Shown here piece by piece: positions 36,861 through 47,464 of a stretch of 64,000 nt of DNA. The stretch comes from Immersiella caudata (Eukaryota; Ascomycota; Sordariomycetes; Sordariales; Lasiosphaeriaceae): assembly GCA_030512335.1 (NCBI GenBank), contig JAULSU010000001.1, forward strand, positions 682,001 through 746,000. The letters are read 5' to 3'. A program made the translations under genes and the position numbers. The stretch's first letter is position 1; each line of letters begins with the position of its first letter. A model generated the notes under the pieces. It saw only the letters and a program-made list of their open reading frames with translations. It made no database searches and was not told the origin of the DNA.

Positions 36861-37124
36861 TGTTAAGAACCCCGCGACACCGCAACACTCTCTCTTGAAC
36901 TCTCCTCACACATACACACACTGCATACTGCTGTCATCACTGTCATCACGAATTTCATCAATTCTGCCTCCTCTTCATCGAGGAAACCCTTTCTTGATAG
37001 CTCCGTACGTTGTCTTTATCCTCTATTGACAGGCGGTTCATTGTCGCCTCGTCAAATCATCGCTTTGTTGTCTCTTTTCAGCGACTGATTGACATTGCCG
37101 CCTCTTTGACCATTGGTAATCACA

Positions 37125-39035
37125 ATGGATCACCCGAAAGCCTCCAGCTTGCGTGGAAGACTCAGCCGTCTTCCGATCATGAATAATACCAGCGATAAAG
37201 CCTCGAAAGCCCCGATCGAGCCCAAGTCCCGCTTGTCTTTCCTGCGACGCAAACCCGCGGCTGTTACTGCGACTGCTACTGCGACTGCTGCTGCAGTGCC
37301 TCAGAACAAGATGGACGATCAGAAGTCCATTGTGAAGCAGAAGACGAGGACGCTGACTCTCAACGACATTGCCACTGATTCTGGCCCCTCTTTCCTCGAC
37401 GAGGTCCCTGAGAGCCGCAAGACTCAGAACAAGAAAGACTCACGCGACACGCCCTCGATTGTCGGCAAGCTCAAGAAGTCGCCTACTTGGACTGATTCGA
37501 TTCAGTCTCACGCCATCAACAAGATGCACGCGACAGCCCCCAACAAGAGCGGAACCAAGACAGTGGCGTCCATCATTCGGTCAGTCGAGGAAGAGGCTCA
37601 ATGTGCAGCTAGCCCGTTCAGAAGAGGACGCGGAGCTTTCTACAGCCCTGGCAGCCGCAAAGATGAGTCCGTCAGAAACCGAAACAGCCGTCGACTCTCT
37701 CTGCTTAACCCAGCACTCCCTGAGGTGCTGGACTTGAGTGCCTCACGGAGTTTGCCGACGACAGTTGGCCCTTCTCTCACCCATTCCCGCACCATTTCCA
37801 GTGGCAAGCCATTCATAACTCCTGCCACCACTGTTGGCTCTGTCATTGTTGAGTGCGACGCTGAGGATATTTTTGGCAACTATCCGGTTTGCTTTGGCAT
37901 AACTTCCCAGACTCTCAAGGTCAGTGACATAGGTGAAAAGAGAAATCCAACACCTGAGCCAGTCAACCAGCATGTCCAGTTAGCGTCCTCACCATTCGTA
38001 AACACACCACCAGTCCCAGCTGCCAAGGGGATGCGTGTCGTCAAGTTGACACCCATTCGAGTGCCCTCAGACAGCACCAAAGACAGCGATTGGTCGACAA
38101 CAAGCAACGAGACTGTCAGCACAGACTCAGTCATGGCCCCAGACTACATGACTTTCATCATCCCTAACATGATCGTGTACGATGACGGCAGCGAGGGTAG
38201 CAACCACGAAGAGGTAGTTCCTCAACATGACACCCAGTCTTCTGTCATGTTTGGCCCGGTCTCCTCTTTCATGTTCTACTCGGACTCGTCTGTCAATGGA
38301 GAAGAGGGCTTCAGCTACATTGACCCTACCCTCCATCTCCCCAAGTCCACTCCCGTCCGCGTTTACTCTCGTCGCGGGACTACTAAAACACCCAATCACA
38401 CAACCGCTCCCTTTACCATGTCTGATCACTTCGCCACGGGCTCTCCTCTACCCCTTAGGCGCAACGCCAAGACAGCGAGCCTCCTCTCAGACCCCTTCAT
38501 CTCCCCGCTGGCTTCCAAGAAGTCAAACGACACCAAGGTGAAACGCCGTCACACCCTGACCCACAAATTCCTCAACGCCCTCTCCCTCTCCCGCACTCAA
38601 CGCCGCACAACCCTCGACGTTGAAAACTCTCTCCTCTTCGCCTCTCATCCCCGTCCCGGTCCCATCATGCTAGACATGGACTCCCTCCTGTCCGACCACT
38701 CTCCCAATCCCAAGCCTAAAGGGAAACTCCCCGTCTAGGGAATCGTGGAGACCTTTGGTGCGCCGGATGGGTATGAGCTTGGTATGCATTATGCGTTGGG
38801 GAGCGATGGGTTGGTGTATTGGGAGCATGTGGAGGCGGGGAGGTTCGCGGTGTTGAATGATTGGGACTTTGCGGTGTTTTTGAGTTTGTATCCTGGGTAT
38901 ATGGAGGTATTTGGTGAGGTTTTTGGTGAGGTTTTTGATGAGGAGTATGAGGGGGAGGTTGACTTTCAGGTGGGAGACGACAGGGTGATTCCGGACTCGC
39001 AGGAGAGCAGCAGATTTGAGGTTTACCAGGATTAG
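37125..39035 (+). CDS. Array family member, 637 codons with one in-frame TAG
   Basis: ATG at 37125 (MDHPKASSLRGRLSRLP) opens a frame to TAG 39033-39035, interrupted only by TAG at codon 538 (38736-38738). The N-terminus is basic. A shared motif, FRRGRGAFYSPGSRKDE followed by NRNSRRLSLL, corresponds to AERGVFFGSGSRDDDRF in the 40-kb gene. The body is Ser/Thr/Pro-rich. Beyond the TAG come GIVETFGAPDGYELG and the module YALGSDGLVYWEHVEAG...LNDWDFAVFLSLYP, then an acidic end. It is divergent from the 33.9-36.2 kb gene; the two starts are 950 bp apart. If the TAG is a true stop, the protein is 537 residues and lacks the module. Confidence 0.65.
38736..38738 (+). other. In-frame TAG at the module boundary, candidate recoding site
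   Basis: CCC (38730-38732) and GGG (38738-38740) can close a 5-nt loop GTCTA whose last base is the A of TAG. This stem is only 3-4 bp and competes with a GGG/CCC pairing just upstream, so the hairpin support is the weakest of the five. Confidence 0.4.
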
Positions 39036-39648
39036 CTTGGGTTTGGACTTGGTGGTTTCCTTTCAGCTGAACTTTTGGCTTTTGGAGATGAGAGAAGGGT
39101 GTATCTAGACTTCACATAAGAAGGTGCAGCGTAGATCGTTATGGGGAAGGACTACGAGAGACAAGGGGAATGAAGGAAGCTGTCCAGTCAGAGCGAGAGT
39201 GAACATCCAGGAGGGGTGAAGATAGGGCGTCTCTTCCAGGGGTGTCAATGTTTGGGGAGTTTGTTTTCGTGAGGTTGGTCGGGTGTTGGAGTGGATACGG
39301 CGCTTGGTTGTAAACTTGGAGCTTGTAGGATTACATACCTAGAGAAATAACCCCTGTACGAATAACCTCTGTCTTCTCTTTGCCTGAATTCCATGTCTCC
39401 GTAAGCTGAATGCTCAGTGCCACTTAGACTCGGCTTGAACGAGTCGAGGCGTAGCTCTGTGACACTGGCGGGGTTCAAGCGGCGGCCCCCGAGACTCAGC
39501 TGCACGCTGAAGAGGACCCTCTCGACGCCCTGCTTACTTCCATGACACGTCTAACCGACGCGTCGCAACCACTTCGTGTCGTCGCTGCGTGGTTGCTGTG
39601 TGTTGCAGACCCACTTTTGTTGTTGTTGTTGAGTCCCGGCGCACCGAG

Positions 39649-39665
39649 CCCCACTTTTCCTTGAG
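39649..39665 (+). promoter_or_regulatory. CCCCACTTTTC-CTTGAG word upstream of array gene
   Basis: 473 bp upstream of the ATG at 40138; one mismatch from the word at 36844. Between it and the start lies a C/T-rich leader full of CATC and CTCTTCATC repeats (39900-40100). Confidence 0.4.
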
Positions 39666-40137
39666 TCTTATATTCCCCTCCTCAACTCCCACATTCCCAA
39701 CTCTCTCTTCCTTCTGCATCTCGCACACAACATCATCAGGAATCACCCTATATTCCTGCTTCGATTTTGCATCGCATTTCATCTCCATTCAGCGAGTTAT
39801 TGATTGCTCTGCTCATTTCTGCCTCTTTTCAGCGATTTCTGCGACTTGGATTGCTGCGACGACTTCCGCGCCAGGTGCGCCACCTTCATTTCACCCCGCT
39901 CTGAGAGCAGCATTCATCACCTCTTGAATATTTCATCAACTCTTTATCAGTTGTTGAGTATTTCATTAGCTCTTCATCGTCTCTTCATCTCTTTTGAGGT
40001 TTGCCATCATCTCTTCATCTTCTCTTGCGATTTTCATCGTCTCTTCATCAACCCGCGACTCTCTCTTCCGACTTTTACCATCTCTTCCATCTCTCCTTGA
40101 GTCTGTGATTCATTTGCCACTCATTTCCATCGCAACG

Positions 40138-41976
40138 ATGGGTTTTTTCAGTGAAAAGATCCTCAAGCGCTTCAGCCACAGAGCTGGAAACTCTGGCGAA
40201 GCCGCCAACAAGCAGTCGCCTGCTGAGCAGGCTAAACCTCATCGCGCCTCCCTCTGGGAGCGATTCCTCACCAAGTCATCGCGCTACCAAGCCACCGCCC
40301 CGAAGGCTGCTGCCGTTTCCCCGCAGCTCTGCACCATCCCTATCGGCCGTGGGTCTCTTCACCTCTCTGACTTTAATCTTTTTGAGCCCACCATCACGCC
40401 GATTCCTTGCGACGCCCGCGATGCGATTATCAGCGACGCGACCAAGTACGACGCAATCCCGACCAAGAAGCCTGCCGTCGATTGCGCAGCCAATGAGGTT
40501 CAACCTCTTACAAGCCCCGCCAAGATTGCCGAGACACAGAAGCTGCTCATTGGCCAGCCCAGCAGCAACGAGTCACTCACTGCCACCAAGGGTTCAAGCA
40601 CTTGCGACTCGCAAAGGACCGTCTCCGACAGCAGCAGCAACACGACCCTGAGCTCTTCAGTCTCAATTGCCTCCATTGCCGACAGTTGCAACAGCAAGAA
40701 GTCGTCTGGCTCTCCCCGAGGTGCTGAACGCGGTGTCTTCTTTGGCTCAGGCAGCCGTGACGATGATCGCTTCACTCATCGCTATCGTCGTCGCAGCGCC
40801 GACATGAACATCCTCTCCAAGATCATCGCTGAAGGAGAAGAGAGCTCATCCACCGAGAAGGTTCCCTACGTCGAGGAGACTTCCTGCAATGAGTCCAGCA
40901 TCACCGACTCAGGCTCGCTGCCTGCAGTCACAAACACTTCCGTCACCAACATGGGCGTCGCCCTCGATGTGCACAGCATCGACTTCGACACGCTTTCACC
41001 TATCAATCTCGCCGATACCTTCACTCTCAAGCACCCCAAGTCGGTTGAGTCCCTCCAGTCAGTTGACCTCGGCCACGATGGCAACATCTGCGCCTCTTCT
41101 TGCGTCGACAACCATTGGGAGCGCCACTTGCGTGTTGAGAACTTCTTTCTTTCCGTCTCTTAGGAAGAACCAAAGAAGGAGAAGGTCTTGAACAGCAAGC
41201 AAGCCTTGGTGAACCTGGACTTTGTCACCGAGAAGACCGAGTACGAATTCGCACCAGTGGTTGAAGAGGACCAGCACATCAAGCAGCCCTCGCGCCAGTT
41301 TTCTCTTGGTGATGCCATTGATGGGTATGAGTGGTCTGCTGAGATGAAGCAATACGTTCCGGTCGAGGCTATTGCCAAGGTCGAGAAGACTGAGACGGTC
41401 GAGACGGTCTCTCCCACCGAGAAGACCGAGACTCTAACTCAGCATGAGCAGATCGAGTCTCTCTCTCACACTGAGACGATCGAGACTCTCTTCAAGGCTG
41501 AAATCGAGCACAACCTTGACACCGAGAACATCGACCTTTCCATCCACGGCAGCAGCGACATCCCCGCTGTTGCCACAAACTCTGCCGTTCTCTCCATAAC
41601 CGACGACATCGACGCCCTTCTCGCCACGGGCAATCTCAACGCCAACGACACAACCACCGTCAGTAACAACGAGAACGAGACCACCGATCCGTTCTCCAAC
41701 TACCCAAGCACCCCTGTCCGCTTTCCCAGCGTCCCTGCCCAGCAGAGTGCCGACTGGGACTTCATCATCTGGGAGGCAGTTTACTACTGGGACGTCCCCC
41801 GCAGGGGCGGAATCCAGTACGCTCTGGGCAACGATGGTGAGCTGTATTGGTACAGCCCCGACACCTACGAGTTCATGATTATGAATGAGACCGACAAGTT
41901 CATGTTTGCTGAGGACTATCCTGACTCTTGGGCCGCTTTGGAGAGAGCTTTTGTTGAGCGTGGAGAGGAAGAGTAA
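40138..41976 (+). CDS. Array family member, 613 codons with one in-frame TAG; module position is TGG
   Basis: ATG at 40138 (MGFFSEKILKRFSHR); the frame ends with TAA at 41974-41976 and is interrupted once by TAG at codon 342 (41161-41163). Family motifs in order: LHLSDFNLFEPT, AERGVFFGSGSRDDDRF with RYRRRS, LGHDGNICASSCVDNHWERHL, and after the TAG repeated EKTET/ETVE elements. The module follows: IIWEAVYYWDVP, then YALGNDGELYWY...MNETDKFMFAEDYPDSW. At the site where three paralogs have TAG, this gene has TGG (41770-41772). Its own TAG aligns with a TGG in the relic at 43038. An alternative reading is two separate genes, but the downstream part lacks a good start. Confidence 0.65.
41161..41163 (+). 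other. In-frame TAG at the base of a long hairpin loop, candidate recoding site
   Basis: CTTCTTT (41142-41148) pairs perfectly with AAAGAAG (41172-41178); inside it TTCC (41151-41154) pairs with GGAA (41163-41166) around the loop GTCTCTTA, with the A of TAG as last loop base. The pyrimidine tract before it could also act as a splice acceptor, but an intron here would remove the conserved WERHL segment. Confidence 0.45.
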
Positions 41977-42769
41977 GTGAGAGGTTTGGGTTCCGTCTGT
42001 TACGGCACGACGATGAAGTTATTGGCATCCAGCTGGGTCGGGACATGAGTAATGAGATCATGAGTTTACGGGTTTACCCCCTTGCGACGATGCCGGTACG
42101 GGAATTGGGTGGAGTATAGAGGGAAGTACCAGTGACGGAGCGAGGGTTATATGAGAGAATAGTGTATGACAGAGCCATGGGGGTATATAGCATAGAGCTG
42201 AATGGATTGTGATCACTGAAACTGATGACATGAACTGCGTGACACGAGTGAAAATGCATTGTTCAGCTTAACTAGTAACTGATGGTCTACAACTGTCGCT
42301 TATTCGAACGGTTTGTCCTCCTGGTGTGACCATGGGCGGATGAGACGAGCAGTAAGAAAACGACTGGCAGTGTAAATTCTGTTGCCATTGGCATGATTGA
42401 GTAACTCGAGTTCAAGTATCTGAAAAGGGGGCGTTGACCAGAAAACGCCCCTGACAGCTAGTATTATAGGTGAGTAGTTGGGCCAGATGTAACGAACCTT
42501 GATCAGCGTTGCAGAGGTCCCTGCCGTGGAGATGGTGAGTCAACTTGCCTGTCTGGATGTGAAGACTATTCCTAACTCTCATAAAACCACACCAGACAGC
42601 TATCAAGTTAGATGGGAACGAATCAATATGTCCGACTCAATGACCATCGCTCCATGTGTGGTGGGGGGTTGGAAGCAAACTTCGGTCATAAGTGTGCCTC
42701 CGGCTGTTTGCACGAGGGCCTAGAGGCAACAAACACATCATGATCCTCAACACCATATCATCCGAGTCG

Positions 42770-43190
42770 TTTCCTACTAGTATTCATTGGCTCCACCAGC
42801 TCTGAGCTAGACGAAGCTGATGTTGCTCTGGGCTCAATTGACAAAGACATAGCCATCTTGGCTGTCATCGCGAGAGATCAGAATTACACACTCCTTGAAG
42901 CAGAGAGCACCCCTATCAATACTTTGACCAGCGCCGAGGCTCCCAATCTCGGCCATAACGGTCCCATTGCAGCCTCCAGCATCGTGGACGGAAATTGGGA
43001 GCGCCGTCTTCAGGTGCCCAATACGGACTCCATCAGCTGGTCTGAGCCGGAAAGTTCAATCTCTGGCAAGCAAGCTCTCCTCAGCGCTCTTTGACAAGAC
43101 CCACTTCACACCCGTCCAGGCGACCAACCACCAGCAAGCTTATTCTGTCGACGCTTCTATCGACACCAAGGGGCGCCAGAGTCAGTAGCC
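42770..43190 (+). pseudogene. Relic of the array family (middle part)
   Basis: The frame from about 42858 reads NLGHNGPIAASSIVDGNWERRL, here split as NLGHNGPIAASS and IVDGNWERRLQV, matching LGHDGNICASSCVDNHWERHL of the 40-kb gene. It continues with SISWSEPESSISGKQAL against SVS-stop-EEP...NSKQAL. It ends with TGA at 43094. There is no start and no module, so it is a fragment, useful because it keeps TGG where the intact gene has TAG. Confidence 0.55.
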
Positions 43191-43394
43191 AAGGAGACCA
43201 AGATCCCTGATGAGGCTGGAGGACTACGGGTATTACCCTTGCGAGGCTGTCCCTTTAGGAGTGCCTCGCAGCCTTCTATCACACACTTTGTCCCGCTGCA
43301 CCGCCTCACCTAGGTACTTGGGCGCGCTTGACCCCTCTTTCTTCCGCGCCTTTGTCTGCGACAAAGCGACACTTCCCTGGATCATTCACCTGTG

Positions 43395-44848
43395 ATGACT
43401 CGACGATCAATCAGCTTCGGTCTTCGCGACCGCGTCGGCCAAATCTTTCGAGGCGAGGCCAAGCGCGACAGCGAGAGTCACCACGACAAGTCTGTCACCT
43501 CCCGAATTTTCTCGTGGAGACATACCGGAAGAGTGATTAAGGAGAACGAAACGATCGGCGTGGCCTGTGTCGTTCGCGACAAGAACGACTTGCCGCCGAC
43601 CCTCTCCCTCTCCCCAGTCGACATTCGCCTCTTCCCCGACGAGGAAAGATTACTTCCAACATCCGAGAACGCGATCTACGATGCGCTGTTTCCAGAGATC
43701 ATAAACAACCTGAGCGCAATCAGCAGGACGACTACAAGCCCTTGATCATGCACAAGCGTCGCAACACCGCCGAGACCATCTCCTCCCATTCCAGCCAGCG
43801 AACTACCTTGGCGACCAGCTTAACCACATCGACTTCCGCCTCGTCATCCATCTCAAACCTAACTAGTGACCTCTCCACAAGCTCACCCCCCAGCGCCGAG
43901 CGCGGTGTCTTCTTCAAGTACCAAAGCCGAGAAGATCTCAAGTTTGCATCTTACCGACAGCGCCGTCGTACGGCTTTCACCTCCCTTACACCCATCACCG
44001 AAGTCAGGAGTCCCTTCCCATCTAACAAGAGATCCACCTCCCATACGGAGCACACGGCAGATCGCAAGCGCAATCTTGAGGACAGGCTCGTCTCTAGTTC
44101 ACTTGATTCTTCCATCTCCGAGGCTGAAGACCACGACACCGACGAGCAGATGGAGTGCATCTGTCCCGCCCCCTTGCTTTACAAGATCACCAAAGACCAG
44201 ACTACTGAGATTCCAGTCAGAAATGCCACCTTCCCTTCTGATCAAGGCCACGGCAAGCAGCCCACCTTCCCTGAGATGTCTTCCATTCTCAGAAACGAAG
44301 GAATGGAGTTTATCAAGGTGCCGCATTGGAAAGATGCCCCCTTTGTATCTAGTAGCAGCCATTCCATTGAGAAGAACGAAGCCATGAGCTCCATCAAGGT
44401 GCTAAGGAAGTACGAGCTATCCCAGACGTCTTCCTACATGTTCTTCGCCCGTAGGAACGAGATCATGGAGTTCATTCAGCCGCCCAAGCGCGATTTCAAG
44501 GCGTATTCGTCAATCTCAGCCATATGTAGAACCAAGATCACGGAGTCTGTCGAGATCCCGACCCGCAAGGGCCTCACCTACATGTCTCGAAATGTCCCCA
44601 GCTGGGACCCGAGCGCGGTCGAGCATGAGTATTCCTACCTCCGCGCACCTAACCGCATGAAGCCCAAGATGTCCAGCGAGATCTCGTCCTTTAAGGATTC
44701 TACCCACGTGTCCATGACCATCCCCGAGTGGAACACCAGCGAGACCGAGCACGAGTTATCACACCTGTGGAACTTATGGCGGAGCGCGTCATTAAGCTTG
44801 CGAGCAGTGGAAGTGCAGTTGCAAAGTGCCTTGTCTTTTTGGAGGTGA
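43395..44848 (+). CDS. Array family member, frameshifted and truncated by an LTR insertion
   Basis: ATG at 43395 (MTRRSISFGLRDRVGQIFRG) opens a frame to a TGA at 43743-43745. The homologous continuation (QQDDYKPLIMHKRRNTAET) lies in another frame, so an indel near 43700-43720 separates the two. Family motifs are intact: SPVDIRLFPDEE before the shift, and SAERGVFFKYQSREDLKF with RQRRRT after it. Repeats of the type WK/WD...HE(Y/L)S(Y/H)L follow. At 44766 a solo LTR enters and supplies the last 27 codons; the C-terminal module is missing. Probably a pseudogene. Confidence 0.45.
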
Positions 44849-45008
44849 GATCAGGAGATAAGCTCTAATAAGTATAAAAGAAACGGCCCCGTTAGGCCCA
44901 GAGCGCCGGAATATTGGTTCCTGCGCTTTAGCGGAGCGCGGAGCCGATGGACCCCCTGCTCGCGATGGCTTGGCTAGGCGCCAAGCCACCCCCCCCCAGA
45001 TTTTGACA
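44766..45008 (+). mobile_element. Solo LTR-like element, copy 1 (243 bp)
   Basis: Begins TGTGGAAC, ends TTTTGACA, and is flanked by the 5-bp direct repeat ACACC at 44761-44765 and 45009-45013. A second copy in opposite orientation at 56533-56735 has its own different 5-bp duplication, so the ends are well supported. TG..CA ends and 5-bp target duplications are typical of LTRs. The insertion truncates the array gene ending at 44848. No internal retroelement coding region is present. Confidence 0.75.
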
Positions 45009-45030
45009 ACACCTCTAAATACCCGACCAC

Positions 45031-45228
45031 ATGAAGCCTAGGATCGACAAGCATGTTCTTCCCATCAAGCAGTCCATCCCCCCTGAGAAACCCCTGGTTC
45101 TCACTTCCCTCCCACACGATCTGCTCCTCTTCATCAACGGGCCCGATGGAGACATTGCATTCCAGGACATGTTCCCACATCAAAAAAGCACCGTGAGCTT
45201 TCAACTCCGAGGCTGCCAGAGACCTTGA
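45031..45228 (+). pseudogene. Short open frame right of the LTR, possible 3' remnant of the array gene
   Basis: 65 codons from ATG 45031 (MKPRIDKHVLPIKQS). The MKP-R/K start is similar to RMKPKMSSEIS in the gene just left of the LTR, so it may be the displaced end of that gene or of a repeat in it. No module motif. Confidence 0.25.
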
Positions 45229-45783
45229 GGAGTATATCGAGGAGCCCGAGGAGGCTTTTGTCAGCAAGAAGACCGTGCTTGGAAATGGGGGATTGCTCTT
45301 TCTCCTACCGTCGAGAGAGATCTGCTAGACAGAATGTATAAATGACCTGAACAGTTGATTAGCCCACATATTCACAAGGAGGTGTGCAAAAGGGCAAGCA
45401 AGGTAGGCACTGCAGCTGTTGACATAGTCGATTATGGTTTCTGTAAAGAGGGAACATGAGCTCGGAAATGACAATCGGCACGCTCTCAGAGGAGAATGCC
45501 CCTATATACAACTGTTCCGGGAGTATGTCCCCTCCGGGGCCGTAGCCCCATGACACAAATCTGATCAGGTAGTCATTTCAAGCAATCTTCAAAACATGAT
45601 AAGAAAGGAAACATGGGCCCGTTTGTCGGCGCCCACCGTCAGATCTGACCGTTTGTGCACTATCGATCTATGCGTGATCCCATTTATCCATGCACTTCTA
45701 AAGTCCAAAAAAGCGCCAAAACGTCTCTAGGAAGCTAATGCCGTCATTTTCCTAGACAGAATACGGAAGTGTTATCACCATTG

Positions 45784-46662
45784 CTACATGACGGAACATG
45801 ACGAACCCTTGCTAACCCTCTTTCGCTCTCTTTCAATCTCCCTCACAGCCCCTGTCTTACGGAGAGCCCTTGCGCCTGTTTTTGCGAACTGGAATCTCCT
45901 GAGCTCCTCTATAAACTGTAGCTGGGGCGATGTTGCCGGTTCTGCGGTGCTGTCAACTCGATCTGCAAAATAGTCGAGTATGGCTTCGTGGCTTCTGCTG
46001 TCGTTGAGGAACTTCTTGATCCTGGGCCCCCTCGGGAAGAGCTTTCGACGCTCCAGCTCGAGGTGGTGGTTCATGATCTCACAGTGTTCTTCATCTTCCA
46101 TCCTGATGCGGTCCCAGCGACTGGTGACGAAGACCACGTGAGGGAACTGCTGGCCGCATATCGCCTGGAGGAGCCGGAAGTTGGCCTTGTGGACCCCACT
46201 AAGACGCATGTTTTGGATGCTGTGGAAGTAGATGATGCCATTGATGCGTGGCTGGCCCATCCGTGAAAGCTGTTGGGCGATTTCATCAAGAATCTTCAGG
46301 TTTTCTTCGTGCGTGTTCCTGTCCGCAAGTCCTGGGGTGTCGACGATGGTGAAACACTTTCCCTTGTAATGGATTTCGTAGGCCTGGCAGGTTACCGTTG
46401 CTGTGGCAGTTGCGATGGCGTCAGTGATAGGCTAGAATGTGGAATCCATGAAATTCGTGGTAAAAATATGTAATTGTGATGAAAGGGCGAGGCGGGTGGG
46501 TCCCAATGCAGGCAGGCAGTGCTAGTCGCATCACTTACTCTCATAGATTCCATGGGAGCTTTTACCGATCCTCACTTCAGCTCCCGTCGCTGCTCTAGTA
46601 AAGGTGGACTTGCCAGACCCATGAAGGCCGATGAGGAGAATCACCGCATCTGACGCCGCCAT
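45784..46662 (-). CDS. Small P-loop GTPase, fungal AIG1/G-domain family
   Basis: Exons 46662-46539 and 46400-45784 with a 138-bp intron give 246 residues. The G-domain signature is clear: P-loop GLHGSGKST at residues 12-20, switch/G3 FTIVDTPGLADR, and the G4-like TSRWDR following HVVFV. Between them lies INGIIYFHSI, typical of fungal AIG1-like GTPases. The C-terminal part is a charged helix with an Arg/Lys-rich end and a final CSVM, a possible CaaX-type prenylation motif, which would place the protein at membranes. It lies 803 bp from a second GTPase gene transcribed the other way. Substrate GTP is inferred from family; biological role unknown. Confidence 0.8.
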
Positions 46663-46884
46663 GAGGGCAATGAGGATGCGCGGTGTGGTGTATTGATGGG
46701 TAATTTTGGTTCCAGCTGAGGCAGGTTTGATCGCTAGTAATTATCGCGTTTGAACGACAGCTAGACACGGTCTGATTTCCGTCAAAAGTGCTGACACCCA
46801 GGCCCAATGACTTGATGGTCGGCAAAAATCAAGAATGTAAGGTGAGATGCTTGACCATTTGGACGCTGGGCTCAGGTGTGGAAT

Positions 46885-46914
46885 GGGTTGGGTTGGGTTG
46901 GGTTGGGTTGGGTT
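46885..46914 (+). repeat. Pentanucleotide repeat GGGTT x6
   Basis: Six copies of GGGTT between the two divergent GTPase genes. It resembles but is not the fungal telomere unit TTAGGG. Confidence 0.9.
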
Positions 46915-47464
46915 GAGTTGGAAAATTGAGGGCGGACAGGCTCATATCGATGCGCATGCTCATTTCTGTGGTACGGTCTCACCGCCCGCCGTCCAACGCA
47001 CCTGCCCGCTACTGGCCCAAGGGGTTTCTTGGCATGCAAGTGCCATGCGTTCTCTTGTCGAGTGGATGGTGCCAGTTTTCTTGTTCCCACGTTCATCCAG
47101 TGGGAGCGCCCAGCGTCTGCAGCCTGACAAAACAAGTGCATTTTCATGTGCCCAACAACGCGGTGGTACCGACCAAAACTGGAACCCAAAGTCGGGGCTA
47201 ACGTGCAGAATAGTTGTGGACGAAACTGGAACGGATGGGAACAACTCCATCCGCTGGCGCCCATTTTTGTCCCCTTTGCATTAGATCTTCGCCCAGTCGT
47301 TTTCGTCGTTCCAAGACCCCTGGAAGCCCTGATTGATTATAATCGGGCCGGACTCGCTCACACACGCTGTCAATACCAGCTAGCCTCTTTTACCCTTGAC
47401 CCTCCATTTGCCTGGCTGGAACCACGAACCTGTTCCGACCCTGGTGGAGAAAACGCAACTAATA

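Noticed and set aside
38690..38738. Intron ending at the TAG of the 37-kb array gene
   Set aside because: The only donor candidates are weak (GTCCGA) and no branch point is seen; the same TAG position in two paralogs lacks any suitable donor.
41101..41163. Intron ending at TAG 41163
   Set aside because: It would remove the VDNHWERHL segment that is conserved in the 43-kb relic, and the donor would be GTCGAC.
46885..46914. GGGTT repeat as an internal telomere tract
   Set aside because: The unit lacks the A of TTAGGG and is only 30 bp; a simple microsatellite is the better reading.
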